This document shows, piece after piece, positions 28,421-36,647 of a stretch of DNA of 36,853 nt. The stretch is taken from assembly GCA_021735645.1 (NCBI GenBank), contig JAIPGP010000030.1:1-36853 (forward strand), given 5' to 3'. The notes beneath the pieces were generated by a model. It saw nothing but the letters and a program-made list of their open reading frames with translations, was not told the DNA's origin and searched no databases. Each line of letters begins with the position of its first letter. The first letter of the stretch is position 1. Source of the stretch: Candidatus Cloacimonadota bacterium. GTDB lineage: Bacteria > Cloacimonadota > Cloacimonadia > Cloacimonadales > TCS61. Made by a program: the position numbers and the translations under genes.

Positions 28421-29443
28421 CAGTTGGTCACAAGCAGCTATTACTTCCTCAAATTTTATGGAATTTATGCGCGGGATTTCCGGCTTTGCACTTCTGTCAT
28501 GAGGGCTTACTATCAGGTGGATTTTGCTGTCCGGCGGCGTCCAGTGAGATTCTCTGACATGCCCAAAAATGCAGATTGTTGGCGCTCCGCAACTAATTGC
28601 AAAATGACGTGGTCCATTATCATTGCCAATGTGCAGGTCTGCCAGACTGAAAAGAGCAGTCAGGTGCAATAGTCCTTTAATTTCATAGTCGATCTTGGGA
28701 GCAGTTTCCTGCATCAGGTTTATAATCTCTTCAATGACATCTTTTTCACCGGGTCCCCAGGTGAAGACGATTTGAGCATTGTATCTGCTGATCAAAAGGT
28801 CACATAATCTGGCATAATTTGCCGGGCTCCACATTTTGTATTTTCTTTTAGTAACCGGAGAAAGGGTAATTATTGGTTTATCAGAGCTGTAATTCAGATG
28901 GAGCAGAGTAGCTTTGGCATCATTTAAATCAGCTTGGCTGAAAGGCATTTCCGGTAAATGATCTTCATTCTGAGAAATACCCAGAGGAGTTAATAATTTC
29001 AATTTAGCGATGGCAGCATAAATCTCTACCGGGGGGGGCTTTACCAGATCACTATATCCAAAATTACGTCTTTTCCCGGCAAAACTGATTTTACGGGAGC
29101 TGCGCAGCACCAGGCTCATCGTATAACTGGCTGGATTGTTTTGAAAATCTATCAGCAGATCGTATTTGTATTGCCGCAGTGAAATGAGAAATTTCAAATA
29201 GCTCCAGTAGCCCAATTTGCGGGGAAACACGATCAATTTATCAACATTGGGATTATATTTCAAGGCTGCCAGAGCATAATCACTCACCAGAAATGATATC
29301 TCAGCTTGAGGATAGTTTTTGCGCAATTCCCGCAAAGCCGGAGTACACATAAGCACATCGCCAATTGCCATGAGCTGGACAGCGATAATTTTAGCAGGAG
29401 GCTGACTGGTCATTTTTCTGATAAAGTTCCCAGAGTTTGGCAT
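28412..29443 (-). CDS. Glycosyltransferase family 9 (heptosyltransferase-like)
   Basis: This 343-residue protein is of the WaaF/WaaC/WaaQ type, which transfers heptose from ADP-heptose onto LPS inner core. Seen: KIIAVQLMAIGDVLMCTPALREL (N-terminal Rossmann loop), ITLSPVTKRKYKMWSPANYA (acceptor-domain start), and the donor-site LHIGNDNGPRHFAISCGAPTICIFG. The first ATG lies 53 nt inside the preceding GT2 gene and has no ribosome site. The ATG at 29413 (MTSQPPAKII) gives a more usual N-terminus and is an equal alternative. The acceptor sugar cannot be told. It is the third gene of a glycan cluster. Confidence 0.87.
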   Translation of the reverse strand: MPNSGNFIRKMTSQPPAKIIAVQLMAIGDVLMCTPALRELRKNYPQAEISFLVSDYALAALKYNPNVDKLIVFPRKLGYWSYLKFLISLRQYKYDLLIDFQNNPASYTMSLVLRSSRKISFAGKRRNFGYSDLVKPPPVEIYAAIAKLKLLTPLGISQNEDHLPEMPFSQADLNDAKATLLHLNYSSDKPIITLSPVTKRKYKMWSPANYARLCDLLISRYNAQIVFTWGPGEKDVIEEIINLMQETAPKIDYEIKGLLHLTALFSLADLHIGNDNGPRHFAISCGAPTICIFGHVRESHWTPPDSKIHLIVSPHDRSAKPEIPRINSIKFEEVIAACDQLLL

Positions 29444-30176
29444 ATTTCATAAAAACAGCTAATCCACTGAACAGGCAGATAATTATCCCGGCAAGACCAT
29501 CCCGAAAGCCACCATTCAATAAATAAAATCTCCAAAATTTTATTGCTGGCTGCAAAAGCAGGTTCCACCAGTGTACTTTCACATTATTTTCAAATAAGTC
29601 CCGGGATGCCCATTCTGCATAGCGGATCATCTTTCGCCAGTTCTGACTGAAATCCCGGATCGGATCATGAAGAACATATACGTCACTGATGAAAATTGAA
29701 GGCTCAGGAGGTACCAGCCTACCGTGTACCCTGCTTTTCGTAAAAGTTTTACATATTTCCCTGCGGTAAAACCTTTTAGTACGGTAACCCGTATAGACAT
29801 CATGCTTTAGCAGTTTGCCAAATAATAAGGTCTTCATGCGGAATTTGTAACTGTAGCCGGGAATGGTTTCCTGGTTAAGCATTTTTTCGATTTTCTGCTG
29901 CAGCTTGGGAGTACACCGTTCATCAGAATCAAGCTGAAATATCCAGTCATACTTTGCCTGTGGCAATGCCCAGATTTTTTGTTCTACGCTATTGATATAT
30001 TCATGCTGGATAATTCTGGTATTATCAAATTCCTGCACTATTTCCAGGGTTCTATCTGTGGAAAAGCCATCCACTACTAATACTTCATCACACCATTTCA
30101 ATGATTCCAGACATTCCCTGATCACTGCTTCTGAATTCTGGCAGGGTACAAAACCGCTCACTTTGTGCAATCTCAT
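29391..30176 (-). CDS. Glycosyltransferase family 2 (WaaE-like)
   Basis: This 261-residue GT-A enzyme resembles WaaE/KdtX-type LPS core beta-glucosyltransferases. Seen: SGFVPCQNSEAVIRECLESL (nucleotide-binding start), CDEVLVVDGFSTDRT, and WIFQLDSDERCTP with the DxD metal motif (DSD). A hydrophobic C-terminal stretch (about 205-245) suggests membrane association. The gene overlaps the GT9 gene and starts 1 nt after the GT4 stop, so the three are one transcript. LPS or surface glycan assembly is inferred. Confidence 0.87.
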   Translation of the reverse strand: MRLHKVSGFVPCQNSEAVIRECLESLKWCDEVLVVDGFSTDRTLEIVQEFDNTRIIQHEYINSVEQKIWALPQAKYDWIFQLDSDERCTPKLQQKIEKMLNQETIPGYSYKFRMKTLLFGKLLKHDVYTGYRTKRFYRREICKTFTKSRVHGRLVPPEPSIFISDVYVLHDPIRDFSQNWRKMIRYAEWASRDLFENNVKVHWWNLLLQPAIKFWRFYLLNGGFRDGLAGIIICLFSGLAVFMKYAKLWELYQKNDQSASC

Positions 30177-30177
30177 T

Positions 30178-31281
30178 TTACTTTCCCCTGAGTATCTTAT
30201 AAAGCTCTATCACTTTATCTAACTGCTGCTCAATATCAGCAAGTATTCGGGTGCGATTAGCCTTGATATTTAGCTGACAGCTTTTGAGATGCTTTTGGAC
30301 GTTATCCGGTGTTATTTCTTCCACGTTATCGAAAATCAGTCCTGTCTCATATTTCGTCAGATAATCTGCCATGGGCTGATAACTGCTGAGTGTGATGGGA
30401 GGAACTCCGGCAAAGATATAATCATTTATTTTATTCGGAAATGCGTGCTTTACCAGATTGGATTTCACTTCATCAGGCATCCAGGGATTAAAGAAGGCTA
30501 ATCCGGCATCATAAATGCCGATGGTTTTCATCATTTCGCTGTAGCTGAGCTGCTTGTGAATATGCAGATGTGGAATAGCTGAATAATGCGGATATTCTTT
30601 GCTGCGGGTGGGATATACATGAATAGAGAATCCACTGTCAGATAGCATCTGAAAGGTTTTCAACATATAACGGTGATGCTCTGGCTGACGGGTGATCAAA
30701 CCTGCCCACACCAGATGCAGTCTGCCATCCTGATCAGAAAGTTTTTCCTGAATTTCTGGCAGATTTCGGCTTATTTCCCCGGATACCATGTTTGGCAGGA
30801 TAAGGAAGGGAGCCGAAAGCTGATACAACTCAAAAGATTTACGCTGATAAAAATCTGTTACGAATATTAAACCGTTAGCCTGCTCAAGACAGTATTGCTC
30901 CCAGTATTTCTTTTTGCGGCTGAATTTAACACGTTGCAGACTCATCAGGTCATGCTGGTCAAAAATAATCGGCAACTTGATCCCGCTGTGCATTATCTGA
31001 TAACAAAGCCGGTCAGGATAATTATGATAATGAATTATCTCTATCTTGTGTACCCTGGCAAATCTGGCGATTTTCCTTCCCGCAAACAATTCGCGTTTTC
31101 CCAGTTGCAGTACTGCCCGAAATAATGATAAATCAGCATTTCTGGCTATAACTGCACCCCGCTCACGATAGCTCATATAAAGCTCTACACCCTTGCCGGA
31201 AAGCGCTTGCGCTTCCTTCAAAAAGCGATGACATGGCATCGAGTCTATGACAAATAATACCCGTATATTAATTATTTCCAT
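30178..31281 (-). CDS. Glycosyltransferase family 4-like
   Basis: This 367-residue GT-B type glycosyltransferase has an N-terminal Rossmann half, IRVLFVIDSMPCHRFLKEAQAL, and IIHYHNYPDRLCYQI and FDQHDLMSLQRVKF typical of family 4 acceptors' domains. The C-terminal donor half has HLVWAGLITRQPEHHRYML and NKINDYIFAGVPPITLSS (the helix usually ending in E-x7-E is weak). The substrate is unknown. First gene of the three-gene glycan cluster. Confidence 0.8.
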   Translation of the reverse strand: MEIINIRVLFVIDSMPCHRFLKEAQALSGKGVELYMSYRERGAVIARNADLSLFRAVLQLGKRELFAGRKIARFARVHKIEIIHYHNYPDRLCYQIMHSGIKLPIIFDQHDLMSLQRVKFSRKKKYWEQYCLEQANGLIFVTDFYQRKSFELYQLSAPFLILPNMVSGEISRNLPEIQEKLSDQDGRLHLVWAGLITRQPEHHRYMLKTFQMLSDSGFSIHVYPTRSKEYPHYSAIPHLHIHKQLSYSEMMKTIGIYDAGLAFFNPWMPDEVKSNLVKHAFPNKINDYIFAGVPPITLSSYQPMADYLTKYETGLIFDNVEEITPDNVQKHLKSCQLNIKANRTRILADIEQQLDKVIELYKILRGK

Positions 31282-31308
31282 TTGGCAATTCTGCTAAGCC
31301 ACTACTAA

Positions 31309-31314
31309 TGTCAA
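31309..31314 (-). promoter_or_regulatory. TTGACA -35 element before glycan cluster
   Basis: A consensus -35 on the minus strand lies about 28 bp before the GT4 start codon; a -10 at 16-18 bp spacing (AGAATT) is poor. Such a start would leave almost no leader. Weak evidence. Confidence 0.25.
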
Positions 31315-31364
31315 GGTTTATAAGTAACTGGCATTTTACATCTATTCCGATATAGTACATAAAG

Positions 31365-31394
31365 AAAAAGGCAGCTTACAGAAGCTGCCTTTTT
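31365..31394 (-). terminator. Intrinsic terminator after rpmA
   Basis: GGCAGCTT (31370-31377) pairs with AAGCTGCC (31382-31389), flanked by A5 and T5, so it can work in both directions. It ends the rplU-rpmA transcript and isolates the glycan cluster. Confidence 0.88.
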
Positions 31395-31411
31395 AATATC
31401 ATAAATTATTC

Positions 31412-31672
31412 TTAATTCTCTTTTGGTATCACACTCACGAATTTCTTGTTGGCTTTCTTCGTCTGATAATGTACGTGACCATCTACTAAGCTGAATAAGG
31501 TGAAATCATTGCCCAACCCTACATTGTCACCATTATGAATTCTGGTGCCCCGCTGTCTTACTAAGATGTTTCCTGCTCTCACAAATTCGCCACCATATTT
31601 CTTCACTCCCAGATATTGGGCATTACTATCTCTGCCGTTCTTACTTGAGCCGACTCCCTTTTTATGTGCCAT
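31412..31672 (-). CDS. rpmA: Ribosomal protein L27
   Basis: L27 (86 residues), a 50S protein whose N-terminus reaches the peptidyl-transferase centre. [20 protein letters not shown] and [19 protein letters not shown] are diagnostic. There is no cleavable N-terminal extension of the Firmicutes type. It lies 8 nt after rplU. Confidence 0.98.
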   Translation of the reverse strand: MAHKKGVGSSKNGRDSNAQYLGVKKYGGEFVRAGNILVRQRGTRIHNGDNVGLGNDFTLFSLVDGHVHYQTKKANKKFVSVIPKEN

Positions 31673-31680
31673 GTTGCCCC

Positions 31681-31998
31681 CTAATTAATTATTTCTTTTA
31701 CTTTGATCATGGTAAAATTCTGACGGTGTCCCTGTTTCTTTTCATATGTCTTACGACGTTTCTTCTTGAATACAATAATTTTCTTCTCTTTACCATGACT
31801 AATTACTTCACATAATACCTTGGCGTTTTCCAGAGTGGGATGACCTATCTTGATGTCATCTGCATCCTTGAACATCAGTACACGCTCTATTTCCACTTCC
31901 GTGCCTGGCTCTATTTCCTCACCCAGATATGCCACTTTCAGTACCTGATCTTTCTCTACTTTGTACTGACTTCCTTTAAACTCTACTATCGCGTACAT
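31681..31998 (-). CDS. rplU: Ribosomal protein L21
   Basis: L21 (105 residues), a 50S protein next to 23S rRNA. Seen: [40 protein letters not shown], and the basic end [20 protein letters not shown]. First of the rplU-rpmA pair. Confidence 0.98.
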   Translation of the reverse strand: MYAIVEFKGSQYKVEKDQVLKVAYLGEEIEPGTEVEIERVLMFKDADDIKIGHPTLENAKVLCEVISHGKEKKIIVFKKKRRKTYEKKQGHRQNFTMIKVKEIIN

Positions 31999-32042
31999 AA
32001 TATATCTCCTTAAAACTTACACTACATCATTACCGAAACTAC

Positions 32043-32071
32043 AAAATTTTTGCTCTGCCTGATTATGTCAA
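32043..32071 (-). promoter_or_regulatory. rplU-rpmA promoter
   Basis: TTGACA (32071-32066, overlapping the rng stop codon), 17 bp, then AATTTT (32048-32043) on the minus strand, 45 bp before the rplU start. Only the -35 is strong. Confidence 0.4.
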
Positions 32072-33561
32072 GACTTATATTCTTCAGTGACATCTTTGCC
32101 ACTTCGTTCCAATAAAACTTTAAATTGATGATGCTCTATTTCCGGGTCTTCTAATATCTCTATTCGTTTCGCGAAGTCCTGGAGAAACTCGGGATGAGAT
32201 TCCAGAAAATGATTTACATTAGGATGAACCCTGATCAGTAAGGGTTCTTTGCTGATAAAAAATTCACTTCTTTGCAGCCATCTATATATTTTCACTGCCA
32301 CAGAATCTTTTGCCAGCAGTCTGCCTGTGCCATTGCAATGTGGACAGACCTCAGAAAAGCTCATGATCACTTCCGGACGTCGTCGCTTGCGTGAGATTTC
32401 GATCAGTCCCAAAGGACTGAAAGGATATACTTTATTACGGGCACGGTCACGCTTCATATAAAGTTTCAGTTCTTTAAATACTTTATCCCGATGTGCCTGG
32501 GTAGTCATATCTATGAAGTCCACTACCATGATACCGCTCAAATCACGCAGCCGCACCTGACGTGAGACTTCAAATGCTGCTTCCATATTTGTTCGCAGTA
32601 TTGTCTCATTATAATGCTTTACACCGGTAAAAGAACCCGTATTTACGTCAATTGAAACCATTGCTTCGGTACGCTCTATCCTCAGATTTCCGCCGCTCGC
32701 CAACGGTATGCGGGAATTGGATATTCGATGTATATCCTTCTCAATGCCAAAAACATCAAATAATGGAGTGCTTTCCTTGAATAATTCCACTTTGGGTATC
32801 AATTCAGGAGCTATGCTTTTTAACTGAGTTACTATTTTATCTCTATACTCTTTGTTATCAACTATCAGTCGCTCTACATTAGAATTGAAAAGATCACGTG
32901 TCAGCATAAAAATCAATTCATTCTGATTAAACAGACATTGCGGTCCCTTTAAGAAATCCCGACCTTTCTTAACCTGCTTCCACACTGTTTCCAGTGTTTT
33001 ATATTCCATGGCAAAATCCTCTTCAGTAGAATTCTCAGTGTCAGTACGGACGATGATGCCCACTTCGGGGTCTTTGATGCGTTTCAGGATGTCATTGAAT
33101 TTGTGTTTTTGGGAACCGCTGGTAATCTTACGCGAAATTGCCACTTTTTCTTTGAAAGGCATAAACACGAGGAATTTACCGGGAATGGTCAAACGGCAGG
33201 TCAAACTTGCCCCTTTTTTATTAAGCGGTGGTTTTTTGATCTGAACTACTACTTCATCACCGACAGAAAAAATTTTATCAATTGTTGAAGAATCATTTTT
33301 TTTACGGATTTTCTTCTGCTTTTCATTTAAGAAATCTGCATCCAGCTCAGAATAATGTAAAAAAGCCGTGCGTTTTAATCCAATATCTACAAATGCGGCT
33401 CCCATACCAGGCAGCACGCTTTTGATTGTTCCCTTGTAGATGTTTCCGGCAACTTCCTGATTCTCAGCGCTCTCCGAATACAACTCCACCAGTTTGCCAT
33501 CTTCCAGTATGGCTATCCGCTTCTCATAAGAATGAGCATTAATTAATATCTCTTGTATCAT
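32068..33561 (-). CDS. rng: Ribonuclease G/E family endoribonuclease
   Basis: RNase E/G-type single-strand endoribonuclease for rRNA processing and mRNA decay. Seen: an N-terminal MIQEILINAHSYEKRIAILE, an S1-like domain with GNIYKGTIKSVLPGMGAAFVD, the catalytic core AMVSIDVNTGSFTG and IMVVDFIDM (Asp pair for Mg2+), and the zinc-link CPHCNGTGR. A frame-extending TTG at 33612 exists but coincides with a TTGACT promoter-like element. The ATG at 33561, preceded by GGAG, matches the family N-terminus and gives 497 residues, close to E. coli RNase G (489), so this is RNase G rather than a full RNase E with a scaffold tail. Confidence 0.93.
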   Translation of the reverse strand: MIQEILINAHSYEKRIAILEDGKLVELYSESAENQEVAGNIYKGTIKSVLPGMGAAFVDIGLKRTAFLHYSELDADFLNEKQKKIRKKNDSSTIDKIFSVGDEVVVQIKKPPLNKKGASLTCRLTIPGKFLVFMPFKEKVAISRKITSGSQKHKFNDILKRIKDPEVGIIVRTDTENSTEEDFAMEYKTLETVWKQVKKGRDFLKGPQCLFNQNELIFMLTRDLFNSNVERLIVDNKEYRDKIVTQLKSIAPELIPKVELFKESTPLFDVFGIEKDIHRISNSRIPLASGGNLRIERTEAMVSIDVNTGSFTGVKHYNETILRTNMEAAFEVSRQVRLRDLSGIMVVDFIDMTTQAHRDKVFKELKLYMKRDRARNKVYPFSPLGLIEISRKRRRPEVIMSFSEVCPHCNGTGRLLAKDSVAVKIYRWLQRSEFFISKEPLLIRVHPNVNHFLESHPEFLQDFAKRIEILEDPEIEHHQFKVLLERSGKDVTEEYKS

Positions 33562-33865
33562 AGTTTTTCTACTCCAGTTATTTACCAGATTTTTATGCCT
33601 TTCTAAAGTCAAGACTTTTCTTATTAACCTGATAACGGATTATAAATTTCGCAGAGAAAAATAAAATCGGGACAGCTTTCTGCCGGCGAAAACTGTCCCT
33701 TCCTTCTCTAAAAAAAAGTCGCAATTTTTATTATTACTATAATATTATGTCGTCTCAGGAGGTGATATTGGGAACAATGAGAGGTTTTTTTTTATAAATT
33801 TATTTCATGGCCGACGAAGAGGATAAAATGGAAACTGCTGGTTTCCTCTATAAGCGTATGTAAAT
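33562..33865. other. Intergenic leader between rng and VanZ-like gene
   Basis: This stretch between divergent genes holds a 7-bp stem GGGACAG (33669-33675) with CTGTCCC (33693-33699), which on the minus strand is followed by a T-rich run and lies in the probable rng leader. It also has a perfect plus-strand Shine-Dalgarno string AGGAGGTGAT (33757-33766), followed only by a nine-codon frame (TTG 33768, stop 33795-33797). An 18-codon frame is at 33807-33863. No normal-sized gene is present. Confidence 0.5.
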
Positions 33866-33893
33866 TTGACGAAAGGTCTTAGCTGGATATAAT
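33866..33893 (+). promoter_or_regulatory. Promoter of VanZ-like/TPR operon
   Basis: TTGACG (33866-33871), 16 bp, TATAAT (33888-33893): the best sigma-70 promoter in the window. It would give a leader of about 75 nt before the ATG at 33975. Confidence 0.65.
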
Positions 33894-33974
33894 TAGTCAG
33901 TTCTAAAAAAGAATGGGGGGCATAAGGATAAAAAAGATTGACTGAGAACTGATAATTTTTCTACAAAGTAATCT

Positions 33975-35216
33975 ATGAAAAAAGAAAATAGAAAAATTAA
34001 GTTGAAGTCACGAGTGAATTTTGCCCGGGTTAATTTACTCTTGTACCAGTTTCTCCTGGTTGCTACTCCTTTCCTGCTGGTCAGAAATTACTTGCAGCAG
34101 GCAATTGGCAGGCTAAGTCAATGGTCCCTTTCTCTTTCTGGTTTGCGGATACCTTATGTAATGCTTGCACTTATCTTGTTTTTTGTGATAATTGCCATCT
34201 ATAACTGGCGACGCATAAAATTGAGAGCGTTCCTGATATTTGCCGGTGTTATTACTTTGATGGGAATAGGGCAGAGCTTTACGGATTATTATTTTAATCA
34301 TGATTTTTATGAGCTGCAGCATAACTGGCATTATTTTGCTTATGGAATCTTTGCCTGGGTATCGTGGCTTTATCATAAAGAAAAGGGTAATAGCATAATC
34401 AGATATTTGTGGACAACAGTGCTGATGGGGCAATTGATCTCCGTATTTGATGAAACTGCCCAGATATTTATCAGCGGAAGAGTGTTTGATATTTGCGATA
34501 TAGGTAAAGACCTCTGGGGTGTGCTGGTGGGAATGATCGTGATTGTGGCAGCTGAAAGTGAGAAGCTGAGTGAATACAAGTTTAGATTGATCCATAAAAA
34601 GCCGGAAGATAATTTTAAAAATCCTTATTCGATACTGCTAATTCTTCTTATTTATTCTTTCTTTTTTTTATCAATAAGCTCAATATTAACAGAAACACGG
34701 TATATAGTAAATGGACTTTACTGGACCTGGGGTATCTTTTTAATTGTGATCACATCTGTTTACCTGCTTCAGTTTAAGATTTCTCGATGGTTAGTTATTT
34801 CTATAATTGCTGGATTGATCATAACAGCTGGTATCACGATAAAGAAAAATGATCAGAATGTAATAATTCAAAAAAGACCAGGATTACTTGAATGGCGTGG
34901 AATTCCATTGCCATATTTTGATTTGATGATCAAAAGAAATGGAACCGTGCAGCTGGTTGATAAAAAAATATATTTTAATAAAAAAGATAAGATCAATCGG
35001 ATATATGGTATGACGGATGATATTCTCCTGATAGGCTCGGGCAGTATCGGGCAGGGAGGTAAGGGGTTCTACGATGGCAATACGCACTTTGTCTATAACC
35101 CGGTAACTCGTAAACCCCTGCAAATCCTGGTTTACCCTAACCGGCAAGCCTGCCGTATTTATAATCAACTTAGTTCCGATGGTAAAGATATTCTCTTTAT
35201 TATTCATAACAACTGA
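33975..35216 (+). CDS. VanZ-like membrane protein fused to Mth938-like domain
   Basis: This 413-residue protein has several membrane segments (about 20-36, 61-76, 84-98, 117-133, 183-193, 219-235, 249-265, 271-287). Residues 158-182 carry a VanZ-like signature, FDETAQIFISGRVFDICDIG, with Asp159, Gln163, Arg169 and Asp175; the usual Asn of the family's last position is Asp179. After the last helix a soluble C-terminal domain (about 305-413) matches the Mth938-like/DUF498 pattern, with DDILLIGSGSIGQ (348-360) and RQACRIYNQLSSDGKDI (390-406). Neither domain's biochemistry is firmly known: VanZ relatives are tied to envelope stress or teicoplanin resistance, Mth938-like proteins to respiratory-complex assembly in mitochondria. 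No clear ribosome site precedes the ATG. Confidence 0.75.
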   Translation: MKKENRKIKLKSRVNFARVNLLLYQFLLVATPFLLVRNYLQQAIGRLSQWSLSLSGLRIPYVMLALILFFVIIAIYNWRRIKLRAFLIFAGVITLMGIGQSFTDYYFNHDFYELQHNWHYFAYGIFAWVSWLYHKEKGNSIIRYLWTTVLMGQLISVFDETAQIFISGRVFDICDIGKDLWGVLVGMIVIVAAESEKLSEYKFRLIHKKPEDNFKNPYSILLILLIYSFFFLSISSILTETRYIVNGLYWTWGIFLIVITSVYLLQFKISRWLVISIIAGLIITAGITIKKNDQNVIIQKRPGLLEWRGIPLPYFDLMIKRNGTVQLVDKKIYFNKKDKINRIYGMTDDILLIGSGSIGQGGKGFYDGNTHFVYNPVTRKPLQILVYPNRQACRIYNQLSSDGKDILFIIHNN

Positions 35217-35230
35217 TCAGAGGAAAAATT

Positions 35231-36100
35231 ATGAAAAACAATATTCACGCTAAACTACGTCTTGGCTTGTTGGCTATCTGGGGAATACTTATAATATTTG
35301 CCATTATCTGGAGTATTGAACCTCAGTGGCTGAAAAATATTTCTTCTCAGGGCAAACTTGTGGAAGCAACGGAATTTAAATTGCGAGGAGATGAGCTCTT
35401 GCGGCAGAGGGATTTTACGAATGCTTTAGCAGCTTATTCTCATGCTTTGGGAATTTTGCCGGAAATGCAGTCTTCCCAGATTGGCAAGGCTATTTCACTG
35501 CATCAATTGGGCAGGTCTGCCCAGGCTTTGCAGATTTATAACACTCTTTTAAAGGATAATCCTGATAAACCCTGGGAGATTTATTATAACCTGGCATCTA
35601 TCTATGAGTCCCAACGCGATAAGGAAAACACAATTTCGGCTTTAGAAAAAGAAATAGAGTTTTCACCCGACCCCTTCAATAGTTACGTTCGTCTGGCAGG
35701 ATTGTATTTCACCAGCAGCGAGTGGCAGACAGCTTTGCAGTATTACCGCCAGGCATTTGAGCATAAACCTGATCTGCAAAATGATTACCTCTCTACCTTG
35801 AGAACCGAAAAAGTTACCTACAAAATGGATGAAGAACTGGTTAAAAGTATAGACTCTTTTCTGGAAAAGGGATTTGATCAGCAAATTGCCAGTCAATATT
35901 ATCAAAAACCCTATGATGACCAGTTGCAGGAAAATCCCATTATGGCCCGAATCTATAATAATGCCGGGTTTTGTTATGCTATGATGGGTGATCTTAAAAG
36001 CTCATTTCCATTTTTCCAGACCGCTGTGAAAATTCAACCTGATAATCAGGAATATCGCCAGAATCTCGCTAAAGCAGAACACGATCTAAACGAAAAGTAA
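35231..36100 (+). CDS. TPR protein with N-terminal membrane anchor
   Basis: This 289-residue protein has one N-terminal membrane helix (about 11-28) followed by tetratricopeptide repeats: residues about 45-75 (GDELLRQRDFTNALAAYSHA), 80-110 (SLHQLGRSAQALQIYNTLL), 115-145 (NLASIYESQRDKENTISALE), 150-180 (LAGLYFTSSEWQTALQYYRQ), and a last one at 240-275 (AGFCYAMMGDLKSSFPFFQT). TPRs mediate protein-protein contacts, probably on the periplasmic face. GAGG precedes the ATG by 8 nt and it lies 14 nt after the VanZ-like gene, so they are likely co-transcribed and may act in one complex. Confidence 0.85.
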   Translation: MKNNIHAKLRLGLLAIWGILIIFAIIWSIEPQWLKNISSQGKLVEATEFKLRGDELLRQRDFTNALAAYSHALGILPEMQSSQIGKAISLHQLGRSAQALQIYNTLLKDNPDKPWEIYYNLASIYESQRDKENTISALEKEIEFSPDPFNSYVRLAGLYFTSSEWQTALQYYRQAFEHKPDLQNDYLSTLRTEKVTYKMDEELVKSIDSFLEKGFDQQIASQYYQKPYDDQLQENPIMARIYNNAGFCYAMMGDLKSSFPFFQTAVKIQPDNQEYRQNLAKAEHDLNEK

Positions 36101-36604
36101 AATTTACGCAGGTACGGCATTGTATGCAGACCATCATGGTCTGGGATTTACAATATTTGAAAAGTTAGTCGAAATATAATGAAAAGTCAGAATAATTAGC
36201 CTGACAAAGTTGCTCATCCCGATTTTTCTGCGACTGACTTAGCTGGTTTATTTTCTTTTAGCACGTAGTGCTTATTTATTTGTAGTAATTCCAACCCTTC
36301 ACTGTCCCCCCTCCCTCTTTTAACGGCTTGCAGTTGAAAGAGTGAGGGGGGGGGCATGATTTCTACAAATAGTTATCCTCTACGAGGAAAAAAAGATAAT
36401 CTGTAAAAACTTTAAACCCATTGTGTGTGTGCATAATATGGGTTAAATAGAGATTAACCCAAAATGTTGCCCAATTATTACAAATGGTAAAATTCATCTA
36501 AATTGAATAGAAGAAACAGATTAGTTGAATAATATTCAGACTTTGATATGCAGAAATGTCATTATTCTGCTGGTTTATACATCTGCGAAACTTGAGTTAC
36601 CTAA
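36101..36604. other. Hairpin-rich non-coding stretch
   Basis: No protein gene is visible. Structures seen: a palindrome CAGACCAT/ATGGTCTG near 36127-36143, a hairpin AGCAC/GTGCT near 36260-36272, the long G-rich hairpin at 36306-36351, and TGGGTTAA/TTAACCCA at 36439-36461. A U-rich terminator for the plus-strand operon is not obvious. Confidence 0.6.
36306..36351 (+). other. Long GC-rich hairpin downstream of TPR gene
   Basis: CCCCCCTC (36306-36313) pairs with GAGGGGGG (36344-36351). After a one-base C/T mismatch, CTCTTTTAAC (36315-36324) pairs with GTTGAAAGAG (36333-36342, one G-U), leaving an 8-nt loop. Nine consecutive G follow from 36346. It lies 205 bp after the TPR stop and may end or stabilise that transcript; no U-tract is present. 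Confidence 0.6.
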
Positions 36605-36632
36605 TAAAAAAGCCCCCGCCTAAGCAGGGGCT
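36605..36632 (-). terminator. Intrinsic terminator of the edge gene
   Basis: AGCCCC (36611-36616) pairs with GGGGCT (36627-36632), with two inner base pairs beyond one mismatch, and on the minus strand runs into six U. It lies 15 bp past the stop at 36648. Confidence 0.85.
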
Positions 36633-36647
36633 TTGTTTATTTAACTC

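Noticed and set aside
33562-33612. TTG start for rng at 33612
   Set aside because: The extra 17 residues are absent from the family and the TTG is part of a TTGACT promoter-like element; the ATG at 33561 has a ribosome site.
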